Shown here: piece after piece, positions 22,101 through 30,787 of the stretch
How positions within the stretch are numbered: position 1 is the stretch's first letter
Layout of the letters: every line of letters starts with the position of its first letter
Virus record (IMG/VR): IMGVR_UViG_3300007609_001041
Coordinates: 1-64,000 of that record
DNA: 64,000 nt
Direction: 5' to 3' (one strand)
DNA from: a virus
Program-made: the position numbers and the translations under genes
The notes under the pieces: generated by a model
What the model was told of the DNA's origin: nothing
Databases searched by the model: none
What the model saw: the letters and a program-made list of their open reading frames with translations, nothing else

Positions 22101-25100
22101 AAACTTTGGTGAAGATATTGCTATTTCAAATGACGGTAAAAAAATTGCTGTCGGTGCGTCATATAACAGTAATGTTAGTAGTGCTAACGGAGCCGTTTAT
22201 ATTTACATGCAACACGGCGACAGCTTTGTTTATAATCAAACAATTAGACCTAAGGATGTTTCGCCAAATACCCGATTTGGCGCTAGATTAGACTTTGATG
22301 GCAACACTTTAGCTGTGACAGCCAAAGGAGGCGACATTGTTATAGCTACTTTAGTAGATAGCGGATCAACAACGTTTGACAATAATAATACAGAATTTAC
22401 TACTGTTGATAATAATAGTGGATTAGTTAGTGTATACGAAACAGTAAATGATACATTATTGTACGGACAAGATTTTAGTTACGACCGAGATACTGAAGAT
22501 TTTGGAAATGTTATTAAAGTAAAAAATAATCACGTGTATATCGGATTACCAACACAAGCTGTTAGTACAAATAATATTGTAGACAGAGGCGTTGTTTCTG
22601 AATTTAGAAAACCAGCAAATTCTACTACTTGGAGCATAACACGAAGCCCAGTACTACCTGCAGACCTAAGCAAATTTAAAGGTGTATTTTTATACAATAA
22701 AAATGATAACAGCTTAGTGTCGTATGTCGACTATATTGATCCGATCCAAGGAAAAATCGCCGGGCCAGCTGAACAAGAAATTAGTTTTAAAACTAGTTAT
22801 GATCCTGCTAGGTATTCTAACAGTACAACTACTTCTGTAGTTTCAAATACCTTAGACTTTACAAGCGATAAATGGATCGGTAAACTTTGGTGGGATATCG
22901 GAAGTGCTAGATTTATCAATCACCACCAAGGCGATATTATTCAGTCAACTGCAAACTTTAATAAATTATTCCCTGGTACACAAGTAGATGTTTATGAATG
23001 GGTAGAAACTACCCTTACTCCGTCCGAATGGGACGAGCAAAGCGGAACCGAATCGGGCCTAACTAACGGTATTAGTGGTACTACAAAGTACGGAAATACA
23101 GCATACTCTGTCAGAAGAAGATACAACTCTGCCTCGCAAACATTTACAAACTATTATTATTACTGGGTAAGAAACAAACAAACCTTACCAAATATAGATT
23201 CTAATAGAGTTACAACAGCATTTGATGTAGCAAGGTATATTAGCGATCCTGCTGGAATTAATCACAAGTTTGTTGCAATTTTAGGTGATAACAGATTTAG
23301 CATTTACAATTGCGAATCTCTTATACAAGACAAAGATATTGCAATTAGCTTCAATTGGTGGACTATTGAAAACCAACAACAAAATGTTCATAATGAGTAT
23401 CAACTTATTAGTGACGGATTATCTACAAGCACTCCAAATAACGAAATTGAACAAAAATGGTTTGATAGCTTAGTTGGATTTGATACAAATGATAGACCTG
23501 TTCCGGATATCAACCTTCCAATGAAACAACGATATGGTTCTTTAAACGAACCGCGACAAAGTTGGTTTATTAATAAAACAGAAGCAAGAAAACAGTTTAT
23601 TGAAAGAACTAACAAGGTTTTATCACAAAACTTAATTGTTGATGATTTTGATCTGTCAGGATTAACAGAATTTGATCCATTGCCGACAGTTGCTACAGGC
23701 ATATTTGATACTACTTCTGATAGTTTTGCAGAACTTTCGTTTGTTAGTATTGCAAGAGTAAAACCTGCTACACTTACTTTAGAAATTGAAAACGGTGTTA
23801 TTATTAATGTTCTTATTACAGATCCAGGCGAAGGATATATTAATTCTCCAACTTATGTAATTAGTGATAGTCAAGGCACTGAAGGAGAGTTAGAATTTAC
23901 ATTAGACTCTAATGGTAAAATTAATAACGTTAATATTATTAACGGAGGTAAGAATTATTCTCAAAATGCAAGAATTAGTATTAGAAAATTTGCTGTCCTA
24001 GTAAAAAATGACGAAAACATTAATGGTAAATGGAGTGTATTCCAGTGGGACGGAAGTGAGTGGTTAAGAACACTTACACAAAGCTATGATGTAAACCTTT
24101 ATTGGAAATACATTGACTGGTACCAAACCGGGTATAATCAGTTTACATTAATAAATCATTTAATCAATAGCAGCTACGAGTTATTTGGTCTTGACGATCA
24201 AATCGGCGAAGTTGTTAAGATTAAATCTATTGGAACTGGCGGTTGGCTGTTATTAAGAAAAGTTGATAACCAAGATGTTACTGATTACAGTATTAACTAC
24301 CAAACTATCGGTAGAGAAAACGGCACCATAGAATTTTTAGATAGCTTGTATGATGTTAATAGTGAAAATATTGCATTCGATGGTGCAAACTATGATAAGA
24401 TTTTTTATGATACAGAGCCAGTTGAAGAATTTAGAAAAATAATTTCAATTATTAAAAATAATATATTTGTTGATCAATTGCAGCTGCATTGGAACGAATT
24501 ATTCTTTGCTGGGCTTAGATATGTGTTTACAGAACAGCCAAATGTCGACTGGGCGTTTAAAACAAGTTTTGTAAAAGCAAAACATAATATTGGTGAACTG
24601 GCGCAAAAAATTACATTCCAAAACGATAGTCTTCCCAGCTATCAAGACTATGTTGAAGAAATGAAACCGTATAAAACTAAGATTAGAGAATATTTAAGTT
24701 CGTACGAAAAAATCGATCCTGCCAATAATGTAGTAACTGATTTCGATCTTCCGCCAGTATACGATGAACTTGAAGGAAAAATTGTTCCGCAAAGTGTACA
24801 AATTATAAACGACGAAGTTGTTTCAGGAACATCAGACTTAACAGTTTATCCTGCAAAACACTGGTTGGACAATGTAGGATTTGAAATTACAAAGATTAAT
24901 ATTGCATCAGCAGGCAATGGATACGTAGAAGCCCCAATTATTAATATTACCGGCGGCGGCGGATCCGGCGCAACAGCAAAAGCCTTTATTGGTAATGGAC
25001 AAGTTGTGTCAATAGAAGTTACAAATCCTGGACAAGGTTATCTGTCCCAACCTACAATTGAAGTAATTGGGTCAATTGAAGAAGGTGGCTCAGTAGCAAG

Positions 25101-28074
25101 ACTAAGCCCTGTGTTTGGAAACGGAAAAGTTAAATCTGCACACCTTAGATGCAAATTTGATCGAGTAACGGGCACATACTTATTCCAAACATTAGAAGAA
25201 ACAGAAACATTTACATCGTCAATAGATCAATTGTTTATTGATCTTAAATGGCCTATGGAATTAAAATCTACTAATATTACTGTTACAGTTGACGGACTTG
25301 AATCTTTAAGAAGTGAATATACATTTGAGAATGTAGAAGATACTTCTAAAGGTTACACTCGATACTACGGTAGAATTAATTTTACAAATGCATTAAGTTT
25401 AGGCAGATCAGTTTCTATAAAGTATAATAAAGCACCAGATCTGTTACAAGCACAAGATAGAATTAATCTTTATTATAATCCTTCAACAGGAATGTTTGGT
25501 AATGAGTTAGGACAATTATTAGACGGAATAGACTACGGCGGAGTAGAAGTTACTAGCTTTGATTTCGGTGCAGGTTCTGGATGGGATTCAGACTCGTGGT
25601 TTACAAGTACCTATGATACATTTGATACTACTTACGAAGATGAAATATTCCAGTTAGATGGTAGTACAGAAGTATTTGCGTTAAGTCGGCCATTAGAAGA
25701 CGGGGTTGAATATAATATCTATCTAAATGGTGTAAAAATTGATGATCCAAATTTTGGAGATGACGATAGCTCCCTAGTTACAAATGAAAATGCTGTTATA
25801 AGAAGTATTACCGGAGACGGAGTAACTACTACGGTTACTATTTTAAATGATGTACAACGTTTTAAAGCTAATGACGTAGTTGTTATTAGAAAGAATACAT
25901 CCGACGGGTCATTTTTACCAGATCCGAGATCTTATGACACTGTATTAAGCGGCGGAAATTTACAATTTTCTACAGCAAAAGGTATTAATCCAGAAGAAAT
26001 AATTATCGACGGCGATGGATTTGTTACACCTACAACGTCTAAAGGTCCTGAAGAGCAAGTACCTGGGCAGGTTTTAGATACAGTTGATATTAAAGTATTC
26101 CATAGGCCTGAAGAGGGAGGTAGCACTCTTTCAAGCAATACTTACAGAGCAAACGGTACCCGGGATACGTTTGCATTCGGAATTCAGCCACAAAACAAAG
26201 AAGGTTTAATTGTAAAACTTGACGAAAACATTCAACGTCAATCCTTATACACTGTCGATTACAAAAATAAGACTGTTAAATTTAACACAGTCCCTTCTAT
26301 TAACGCAACAATTAATATTGTTTCAATTAGTGGTAATGGTAAAAATGTATTAGAACAAAGTGAAACAATCGGCGACGGATCTTCTATATCCTATGTTACA
26401 AAAGCAAGATATACTAGTACGCTTGATTACTATGCTACAGTAAACGGAGTTGCTGTTGAATCGGTTCTAGTATCAAGTGACGACGGAAGTACTGAAGATT
26501 CTAATCCAAAAGCTACTATACTTTTTGGTAGTCCTCCGCCCGATAATAGCGTTATTAGTTATGCAATTTACAGTGCTGTAGATTCTTTTAGTAAAATTGA
26601 AACTACAGAATTTATAGGTGACGGAAGCACAAAAACATTCGACTTAGAAACAACACCATACAGTGCTCTTCCAAACAGTCACAATGTAATTGTTAAACAA
26701 GGAAATAGAATACTAAATCCTGGGTTTAATCAACAATACAATATTACAGCATCTCAAAGAGAATATTTCTTAGAAATTTGGCAATCGCCAATTGGAAGTT
26801 TTGATACTTCTGATGTACTTGTATTGATTAACGGTGTAGAACAAACTATTGCTGTAGACTATAATATCCGTCCTGCAAATAGTAGTATTATTCTTGAGCC
26901 TGGCATTGGCGCAGACGGTGATATTTTGGAAGTGTATTTAAGAACCGACGGAGACTATGCGTTTGGTAGTATACAGATTGTTAATAATCAAAATACTTGG
27001 ATAGACAGCGGGTCAACTCTGCAGTTAGACTCGGCTCCTCCTGAAGGAGAAATATTAACAGTTTATACGTTTAACAAACACGACGATATGGACTTTGAAA
27101 GAATTAACTATGATGTTGTTGCTAGAACAACTCTTGTGGTTGGTTCTGAAGACGACATACAATACAATCACATAAAAGGTGGTTTAGTTAAATTAAGATA
27201 TGCAGCTGTTGATGCACAATATGTATGGTTAACAGTAAATGGGTTATTACAAACTCCGAGCGTTGATTACATTCTAACTGACGATAAACAGTACTTAAGA
27301 TATAAAGGTAGTTTTGCAGATAATGATGTTGTTGAATTAATTCAATTTAGCTCATTAGGCCCACTAACACCTAAGTTTGGATTTAGTCAGTTTAAAGATA
27401 TATTGAATAGAAATATATATAAACGTTTAGGAGATGTTGCACCATTAAAACTTGCTCGTGATTTAAATACATTTGATAAAGAAATAATATTAGAAGACGC
27501 TTCTACAATAAGTGCTCCAGACAAAAATAGTAAAGTTCCAGGAATTATTTTTATTAACGGAGAACGTATTGAGTATTTGATCAAACAAGAAAATACACTA
27601 AGGCAAATCCAGCGAGGCACATTAGGAACTGGAGTTCCGCAAACACACTTGTCAGGTAGCGATGTTTATAATGCTGCAAGTACACAAACAGCACCGTATG
27701 CAGATAATACTATCGTTGACGAAATCGACGGCGACGGTTCGACTTTTGTATTCGAATTAGGATTTACTCCAGCAAGTGTAAATGAGTTTGAAGTATTTGT
27801 TGCAGGTAGAAGATTGCGTAAAAATGAAATTCAAGTATTTGATGCTACTTTAGATCAAGACTCTCCCGAAGGGGATGTTACTGCACCTGCTGAGTTTAGT
27901 GTTGATGGAATAACACCATTTGTAACTTTGTTAAATAAGCCAGCAGACGGTACAAAAATAAAAATTGTTAGAAGACAAGGAACCTTGTGGACAGATCCAG
28001 GAACACCGCTTAATAATTCAGAAAGTTTAGTTGCACGTTTCTTTAAAGCCGAAAAGGTGGAGCTACCCAAATAA
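13114..28074 (+). CDS. Giant virion protein, 4986 residues, in the gp7 position
   Basis: Single uninterrupted frame directly after gp6, where T4 has gp7 (1032 residues). The N-terminus (TADFLPRYFRTVANKKFLSS) and large central aromatic/Asp-rich regions do not match a family I can name. Two blocks of FG-GAP-like blades are seen, near residues 2190-2260 (FGSNISVSNDNNLIAISAP, FGSSVAMSPDKKYLAIGSP) and 2940-3150 (FGEDIAISNDGKKIAVGAS), suggesting a beta-propeller. Gly-rich turns with GNGYVEAPI and GQGYLSQPTIEV occur near 3930-3985. From about 4240 to the end there are repeated GDGS-type beta modules (GDGSTKTFDLET, GDGSTFVFELGF). I infer an elongated peripheral baseplate or host-contact protein made late. 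Its stop codon lies in the next late promoter. Confidence 0.7.
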   Translation: MAQDENGIPVGDDNIKRKTADFLPRYFRTVANKKFLSSTIDQMMQPGVVEKVDGFIGRKDAKAWSSSDNYVSDVSADRENYQLEPVAVVEDTLGNTILHRDYRDYMNSAKIRNAQVGNHSLTNSQEFYSWDPHINWDKFTNFREYYWLPQGPDSIPVFGAARDIKSTYNVNSLDNVDNFAYSFNTTNPTANPTLTLYRGQTYVFDLNTVDMPFTIRTSRSLSNDTNLYNTGVSEQKVETGTVTFEVDLEAPDYLYYINNNDIEASGLIIIKDIRDNTQLDVGSDIVGKKTYTMQNGYEMTNGMKVKFYGEITPAEYAIGNWYVEGVGESIRLVSEDDVLITADYLLDNATEFDEQGFSTLPFDNATSYASEKDYIVINRASPDNNQWSRYNRWTHRSVIETTATINNVPVMLDQTFRAVRPIIEFEAGLKLYNSGTFAKQSVDLVDTRTTDVFSQIEGQVGYFVDGVELVSGMRVLFTADPDSLVSGKIYEVNFISHNGSTQITLVETTDTAPLENETVLVKAGTNFKGKMFYYDGTDWKQSQDKTGVNQQPLFDLYNDEGTALSDLDGSSFVGNKLFSYKVGNGSNDTELGFPLSYRTIENSGDIVFDFNLLADTYTYDQLTDVITSSTDTAVLRKYTSRSSFNSVSGWTTASKKSEQWVVQQPEVKTRTNNFKIDVYDRSGDLTDLAIKVYVNNTRYTENDQYTIVKVNGFAYVTFSNNLTSGDKLVIKTNTSATKNEKGFYEFPINFEKNPQNENVTTFTLGEVLDHVSSIVDNNDEVTGTFPGVGNLRDVGQLSKYGLKFVKHSGPINLALYNLTNKDYDAIGAIRYAGLEYIKFKREFLRIANELGFDGVDKVHVDKILTTLNSTKTNQDSFYFSDMVPYGNDSLTTHNIDDPSETIFSLTRGIDFTTLNEYAVLPYLNNKLLTKDKDYSISTSGFLTLEIPVKANDVLDVYEFESTDGCWIPPTPTKLGLYPKYRPEAYLDDTYIYVTPESTGPYKIYGRDETTTDTSYKNKLGWFYPLYTSEEDAQNADRANGGTGMAHDHVFAGYNKIFYMPNSAMNHATADDNRFEEWPAAQPIIQGHDGSRWRCFGDYRDHLLLDLERRIYNNIKQPYNETILDIADFVETKGRQTQFGRYKVTKTMISDFNRWSETVGNPDYSTNTYFDRTNGFTFNYSKFADPNNNSLPGFWRAVYKDFYNTDRPHSHPWEILGLTEKPDWWEEVYGEAPYTRNNLILWEDLSKGIVKEPGKKIVYRNKFKNSLIYTYIPVDDQGNLLDPANCGLAKDGIDSTYSEPFVFGDEGPVETAWRRSSHYPFSLITAWALHQPAQFFGLAFDRSRIARNSAGQLVYTDTSKTIELDQLKFPNSSTDSSRVLTAGIVNYIQGYLAQNQTVQFSQYQTEIKSLQNKIGAKLGGFTQKDKFKLILDSRTPTNEGNIFVPEENYKINLVKSVPINVYTYSGVIIEIVPSGYIIRGYDKENPYFKTYSTIKKNADPLISVGGTSESFLAWTSRKFYEVGQIVELNEVYYRVKVSHTSGDNFNLDNFQKLAELPEEGGAKAFFRKNFDRTEVIEIPYGTLYREIQDVVDFILGYEQYLISVGFTFDSFNQDLEEVENWSLSAKEYMFWTTQNWESGTVLTLSPSARQVNFEEEYVVADDIYNNFYDYSLLKSDGKRLLADFATTERDNTNSFGIYVKNTEDGIYNLKVPVVQHEHVIILDNRTVFGDVIYNRPQGYRQERIKVKGYRSDDWNGSYNIPGFIFDDATVNEWQSYQDYSIGSLIKHKQYYYVAKANITGTEFFEDTNYVRLNEKPEQALLPNWDYKAKQFLDFYDLDSDNFDTEQQRLAQHLIGYQNRTYLENIINDDVSQFKFFQGAIQDKGTKNVLTKLFDKLGSASKDSLEFYEEWAVRVGRYGATTGDDQFEVLLDEEKYRLSPQPVELVEVVDPQDTSLVYRLDRNNILVKSQNYDHKPFPVKYFNDNNSYTKTAGYVNSSDVSMSLLNYDEILDKTLSEIPGNSYLWVALQKNQQTWAVYKHTQTEFKITSISDSNNTTFDITLNRAPNFEIGDIIGVNDVNDDVDKFYKISNISLNVVSLLTTDSITADDEISGYITEFKNTRLARLSEANSLIDSAKRFDIDNNSVASDIIWVDDDDTGKWIVLENNQVFELKPDIKNTLAGLFDSTQKDFGSNISVSNDNNLIAISAPKDLNGSVYIYQRPSDNTDFGYLQQIDEQTLISDQQGGFGSSVAMSPDKKYLAIGSPNASNVKTKFKGDYRSSNAYVANDIVLHDTQLWKAKRTIESELSRIFDTHASNQQSIEDDYDSTDQSYPEIPFMIRGDYSLGADESTDHILIRAETDQWEGTKAGDRLFLKWNKYTTTNKLGTQPFNNDSVLTETFINGEHTIVNKVSAICHVQSTLLVPEVGSEITTDVGKATVVYRKVNDENQMTLYLSNINGQIGDVGTFLQNGVTVGDYELVLPIRDDYHSGWWYINVGSTFTSSNLTETNANLVVQTIKLENDFSTPTPYFTNILDVVQNRDQTKPTQPSYLGVLSHTQGQTLIDIIDSRWYFRTELTHGSNVQVGDNANFWLNSIKVNDLVQDPSAINLSFDYLNNTQHTVDDIWDGWTEVRLTNFDLNGDPFLPLVGDTLSDTATGETAEIAFIERAFGTAKIYLKNRSGAWALGSDFGEPSNATFIQNDSTLRTIGPINSTHMQNSISGPIIVIDKAENIAIPSTNYIQDLEYWHYSVSAVQGIIDSTTPPSSINLDWTRVFNIPASPEGTQSGLTNEGMFAIYEFSGSTYQLINYFTVPNSASYRQLGTNMMFSQTNDNYRLFVHASGNNTELNQGRIYYFDKSDTENWSIGTEPNYRGLYRTSGTYFEGEYTKFGDTVYEAKTNLIPGIFNPSQWTEIGSGIDLLGYVPNDTNFSISESTLSQDMLEEFGSVFDVSNDGNVLIAAARYTNTQDSSVPNIKIVVYRKINDQYVYSQLLEPSDLTENFGEDIAISNDGKKIAVGASYNSNVSSANGAVYIYMQHGDSFVYNQTIRPKDVSPNTRFGARLDFDGNTLAVTAKGGDIVIATLVDSGSTTFDNNNTEFTTVDNNSGLVSVYETVNDTLLYGQDFSYDRDTEDFGNVIKVKNNHVYIGLPTQAVSTNNIVDRGVVSEFRKPANSTTWSITRSPVLPADLSKFKGVFLYNKNDNSLVSYVDYIDPIQGKIAGPAEQEISFKTSYDPARYSNSTTTSVVSNTLDFTSDKWIGKLWWDIGSARFINHHQGDIIQSTANFNKLFPGTQVDVYEWVETTLTPSEWDEQSGTESGLTNGISGTTKYGNTAYSVRRRYNSASQTFTNYYYYWVRNKQTLPNIDSNRVTTAFDVARYISDPAGINHKFVAILGDNRFSIYNCESLIQDKDIAISFNWWTIENQQQNVHNEYQLISDGLSTSTPNNEIEQKWFDSLVGFDTNDRPVPDINLPMKQRYGSLNEPRQSWFINKTEARKQFIERTNKVLSQNLIVDDFDLSGLTEFDPLPTVATGIFDTTSDSFAELSFVSIARVKPATLTLEIENGVIINVLITDPGEGYINSPTYVISDSQGTEGELEFTLDSNGKINNVNIINGGKNYSQNARISIRKFAVLVKNDENINGKWSVFQWDGSEWLRTLTQSYDVNLYWKYIDWYQTGYNQFTLINHLINSSYELFGLDDQIGEVVKIKSIGTGGWLLLRKVDNQDVTDYSINYQTIGRENGTIEFLDSLYDVNSENIAFDGANYDKIFYDTEPVEEFRKIISIIKNNIFVDQLQLHWNELFFAGLRYVFTEQPNVDWAFKTSFVKAKHNIGELAQKITFQNDSLPSYQDYVEEMKPYKTKIREYLSSYEKIDPANNVVTDFDLPPVYDELEGKIVPQSVQIINDEVVSGTSDLTVYPAKHWLDNVGFEITKINIASAGNGYVEAPIINITGGGGSGATAKAFIGNGQVVSIEVTNPGQGYLSQPTIEVIGSIEEGGSVARLSPVFGNGKVKSAHLRCKFDRVTGTYLFQTLEETETFTSSIDQLFIDLKWPMELKSTNITVTVDGLESLRSEYTFENVEDTSKGYTRYYGRINFTNALSLGRSVSIKYNKAPDLLQAQDRINLYYNPSTGMFGNELGQLLDGIDYGGVEVTSFDFGAGSGWDSDSWFTSTYDTFDTTYEDEIFQLDGSTEVFALSRPLEDGVEYNIYLNGVKIDDPNFGDDDSSLVTNENAVIRSITGDGVTTTVTILNDVQRFKANDVVVIRKNTSDGSFLPDPRSYDTVLSGGNLQFSTAKGINPEEIIIDGDGFVTPTTSKGPEEQVPGQVLDTVDIKVFHRPEEGGSTLSSNTYRANGTRDTFAFGIQPQNKEGLIVKLDENIQRQSLYTVDYKNKTVKFNTVPSINATINIVSISGNGKNVLEQSETIGDGSSISYVTKARYTSTLDYYATVNGVAVESVLVSSDDGSTEDSNPKATILFGSPPPDNSVISYAIYSAVDSFSKIETTEFIGDGSTKTFDLETTPYSALPNSHNVIVKQGNRILNPGFNQQYNITASQREYFLEIWQSPIGSFDTSDVLVLINGVEQTIAVDYNIRPANSSIILEPGIGADGDILEVYLRTDGDYAFGSIQIVNNQNTWIDSGSTLQLDSAPPEGEILTVYTFNKHDDMDFERINYDVVARTTLVVGSEDDIQYNHIKGGLVKLRYAAVDAQYVWLTVNGLLQTPSVDYILTDDKQYLRYKGSFADNDVVELIQFSSLGPLTPKFGFSQFKDILNRNIYKRLGDVAPLKLARDLNTFDKEIILEDASTISAPDKNSKVPGIIFINGERIEYLIKQENTLRQIQRGTLGTGVPQTHLSGSDVYNAASTQTAPYADNTIVDEIDGDGSTFVFELGFTPASVNEFEVFVAGRRLRKNEIQVFDATLDQDSPEGDVTAPAEFSVDGITPFVTLLNKPADGTKIKIVRRQGTLWTDPGTPLNNSESLVARFFKAEKVELPK

Positions 28075-28077
28075 ATA
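28071..28077 (+). promoter_or_regulatory. T4-type late promoter for the fibre genes
   Basis: ATAAATA at 28071-28077, overlapping the stop codon of the giant gene, followed by CAGTATAG. ATAAATAC(A/T)GTATAG is shared with the site before gp6. The next ATG is at 28095, with a GGGAAAAGA purine stretch between them. Confidence 0.72.
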
Positions 28078-28094
28078 CAGTATAGGGAAAAGAT

Positions 28095-28706
28095 ATGATT
28101 GATACTATCAACGAACAAAATGGAGTAATGCTCCAAGGACATATTAAGATAACAGATCCGACATCGGGCGAAGTCTTAATTGATAAACGTAACGCTATTC
28201 ATTACGAAAATATGAGTATTAGTCTTGCAGAAAGTTTAGCTAATGCAGGACAGGGATTTGTTTATGAAATGGCATTTGGCAATGGTGGAACAAGCATCGA
28301 TCCAACTGGTATTATTACATATCTTACTCCTAACAGTACAGGCACCAACGCAAGTTTGTATAATCAAACTTTTATTAAAGTAGTAGATGACAGAAGTGTT
28401 AACAACACTGATCCTGCTAGAAATAAAATTGAATCAAGACACGTAAGTGGTACTAACTATACTGACATTGTTGTTACTTGCCTACTTGACTATGGTGAAC
28501 CTAGCGGGCAAGATGCTGTTGATAATGCAACTAATGCTGATAGTTTGTATGTGTTTGACGAACTTGGTTTAGTTAGTTATTCACCGTCAGGGCAAGGCAG
28601 GCTTTTGACACATGTTATTTTTCACCCGGTGCAAAAATCATTGAATAGACTTATTCAAATTGATTACACAGTTAGGGTACAAAGTTTATCGGGGTTTAAT
28701 GAATAA
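28095..28706 (+). CDS. Putative tail-fibre adapter/baseplate structural protein
   Basis: 203 residues, no confident family. Features are YEMAFGNGGTSIDPTG near residue 54 and a C-terminal FDELGLVSYSPSGQGRLLTH and IDYTVRVQ. This resembles proteins that link fibres to the baseplate, where a conserved FNELGL-type strand precedes a C-terminal beta sheet. Its place between the giant baseplate gene and three fibres, under a late promoter, supports a virion role. The stop overlaps the next start (TAATG). Confidence 0.5.
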   Translation: MIDTINEQNGVMLQGHIKITDPTSGEVLIDKRNAIHYENMSISLAESLANAGQGFVYEMAFGNGGTSIDPTGIITYLTPNSTGTNASLYNQTFIKVVDDRSVNNTDPARNKIESRHVSGTNYTDIVVTCLLDYGEPSGQDAVDNATNADSLYVFDELGLVSYSPSGQGRLLTHVIFHPVQKSLNRLIQIDYTVRVQSLSGFNE

Positions 28707-30787
28707 TGGCATATACAATTAACTATTCCGACACGAACAAAGGTACTATTGCAATTGAAGATAGTACAATTAATCAGCAAACTAGTTTAGATTTACCTGG
28801 ACGTAATACAACTAGTTATGGATCTGTTATTGCAGAAAGTTTTTTAAAAGTTTTAGAAAATTTTGCAAATGACACAGCACCTAGGAATCCGGTTCAAGGA
28901 CAATTGTGGTATGATAGTTCGACTGGTATTAATACGTTAAAGTTATATGACGGAACAGGATGGGTCAGTGCTAGCGGATTAAAAAAGGGAAATACAGCTC
29001 CAGAAGTTGCAAATGCTCTTGCAGGAGATTTATGGAGCGATACTGATAATAATCAGCTATACATTTTTACTGGAAGTGGATGGACACTTGTAGGACCTGA
29101 ATATAGTGACGGTTTATTAACTGGCGCAAAGCCTGCTGTGGTAACAGGTAAAGATGATATCCTATATACTATTCTACAAATAGAAGTAGGCGGATCACCA
29201 ATTGCAATTTATAGCACTAAAACATTTCAACCAAAAAGCACTATTGCAGGATTTACAAGCATAAGACCGGGTCTTAACTTATCTAGTTTAAATATTGGCG
29301 GCTCGGGCATTAGTAAGTATTTTGGTACTAGCGAAAAAGCAGAAAGTTTAGTTGTAAATAACGAAGTAGTTATTGCAAGCAAGTTTTTAAGAAACGATGT
29401 AACAAGTACATCGAACGAACAAATTATTATTAGCAATAACAAAGGCATACAAGTTGGTCAGACAGCAACTGTTACATTTGACGTTCAGGGAACATCTGGA
29501 GTCGTTACAAATTTAACATCAGGTGCACCTATTGACTTTAAAGTTAATAATTTAGGTGTACAAAAAAATGTTATCAGAATTGACTCAACAGAAAAAGTTG
29601 GTATTAACACACTGTCTCCTGCAGAAGCATTAGACGTTAACGGCTCTATACAAACAAGCGATAATTTAATTGTTCAAGGAACAACTGATAGCGCAAGCAT
29701 TGGTACTGGATCAGTTAAAATTAGTGGCGGAGTTGGTATTGCTAAAAAACTATTCATCGGCACTGATCTAAATGTAGCCGGAACTAGCACAACAGGATCA
29801 ATTTTACCTGCCGCAACCCAAACGTCATCGTTGGGATCAACTGAAAAACGTTGGTCTGCAGTTCATGCAGTTGAATTTAGAGGAAACTTAATTGGTAATA
29901 TTACAGGTACAGTAACAGGTGGTGCCACAAACGCAAACAAATTAACTAGTGCTACAACATTTGAAATAACAGGAGATGTTAGTTCTAATCAAATTACATT
30001 TGATGGACAAGTAGGCGGAACCTCAAAAACATTTTCCACAGAAATTAGCAACACATTTATTGCGGCAAAAACACCAGTAACTACGCCCAACGACGATGAC
30101 GAAATTATTATTAATAGAATTTCAGGAGATGAAACTGGCGTATTTAAAATCTCTCAACAAGCATTAGTAAGTAGTGTTCCGGTTATTCCAATTGGTACAA
30201 TTATTCCTTTTGCAGGCATTAATCTTCCAGGAGGTTGGTTGTTATGCGATGGCAGCGAAGTTAGGATTTCAGATTATTTAACACTGTATAATACTATCTT
30301 ATACCAATTCAAAGACCAGAGTCAAGTAGCTTCAGGATTCTTTGGATTGCCAGATCTTAGAGGTAGATTCCCACTAGGTGCAGATAACATGGGCGGCACA
30401 AGTGCAAATCGTGTAACTGATGTTAACGCAGATACTGTTGGTCTTGCATCAGGTGTAGAAAGTAGATCAATTGATGTTAGAAATCTACCAGAGCATGAAC
30501 ACGATCTAAGATCGCCAAAAGGCGCTCAGTTTTATGTTATTCTTGATGACAGTGGTGTACAACAAGATGCTGATACTATTCCATATGACGCTCCTACAGG
30601 TTCTCAAGCAGGACAAGCAAGAACTAGTTCAGGCGGCGTGTTGAACAGAAGAAATATTACTTATAATGCTGAAACAGGACTAGAAGAATTTCAAACATTT
30701 GATATTACAGAATTAGGGACACCGTTTAATGTATTAAACCCATTCTTAACAGTCAAATATATTATCTATACGGGAGTTGGGGGCTAA
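28706..30787 (+). CDS. Tail fibre/collar protein 1 with phage tail collar domain
   Basis: 693 residues. The N-terminal 130 residues (MAYTINYSDTNKGTIAIEDS; FLKVLENFANDTAPRNPVQG followed by QLWYD) recur in the next two genes and are probably the attachment domain. Middle repeats look like fibre shaft (GTGSVKISGGVGIAKKLFIG). Residues 488-560 form a tail collar domain like that of T4 gp12: PIGTIIPFAGINLPGGWLLC and FGLPDLRGRFPLGADNMGG. Likely a receptor-contacting short fibre. Coupled to both neighbours by TAATG overlaps. Confidence 0.82.
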   Translation: MAYTINYSDTNKGTIAIEDSTINQQTSLDLPGRNTTSYGSVIAESFLKVLENFANDTAPRNPVQGQLWYDSSTGINTLKLYDGTGWVSASGLKKGNTAPEVANALAGDLWSDTDNNQLYIFTGSGWTLVGPEYSDGLLTGAKPAVVTGKDDILYTILQIEVGGSPIAIYSTKTFQPKSTIAGFTSIRPGLNLSSLNIGGSGISKYFGTSEKAESLVVNNEVVIASKFLRNDVTSTSNEQIIISNNKGIQVGQTATVTFDVQGTSGVVTNLTSGAPIDFKVNNLGVQKNVIRIDSTEKVGINTLSPAEALDVNGSIQTSDNLIVQGTTDSASIGTGSVKISGGVGIAKKLFIGTDLNVAGTSTTGSILPAATQTSSLGSTEKRWSAVHAVEFRGNLIGNITGTVTGGATNANKLTSATTFEITGDVSSNQITFDGQVGGTSKTFSTEISNTFIAAKTPVTTPNDDDEIIINRISGDETGVFKISQQALVSSVPVIPIGTIIPFAGINLPGGWLLCDGSEVRISDYLTLYNTILYQFKDQSQVASGFFGLPDLRGRFPLGADNMGGTSANRVTDVNADTVGLASGVESRSIDVRNLPEHEHDLRSPKGAQFYVILDDSGVQQDADTIPYDAPTGSQAGQARTSSGGVLNRRNITYNAETGLEEFQTFDITELGTPFNVLNPFLTVKYIIYTGVGG

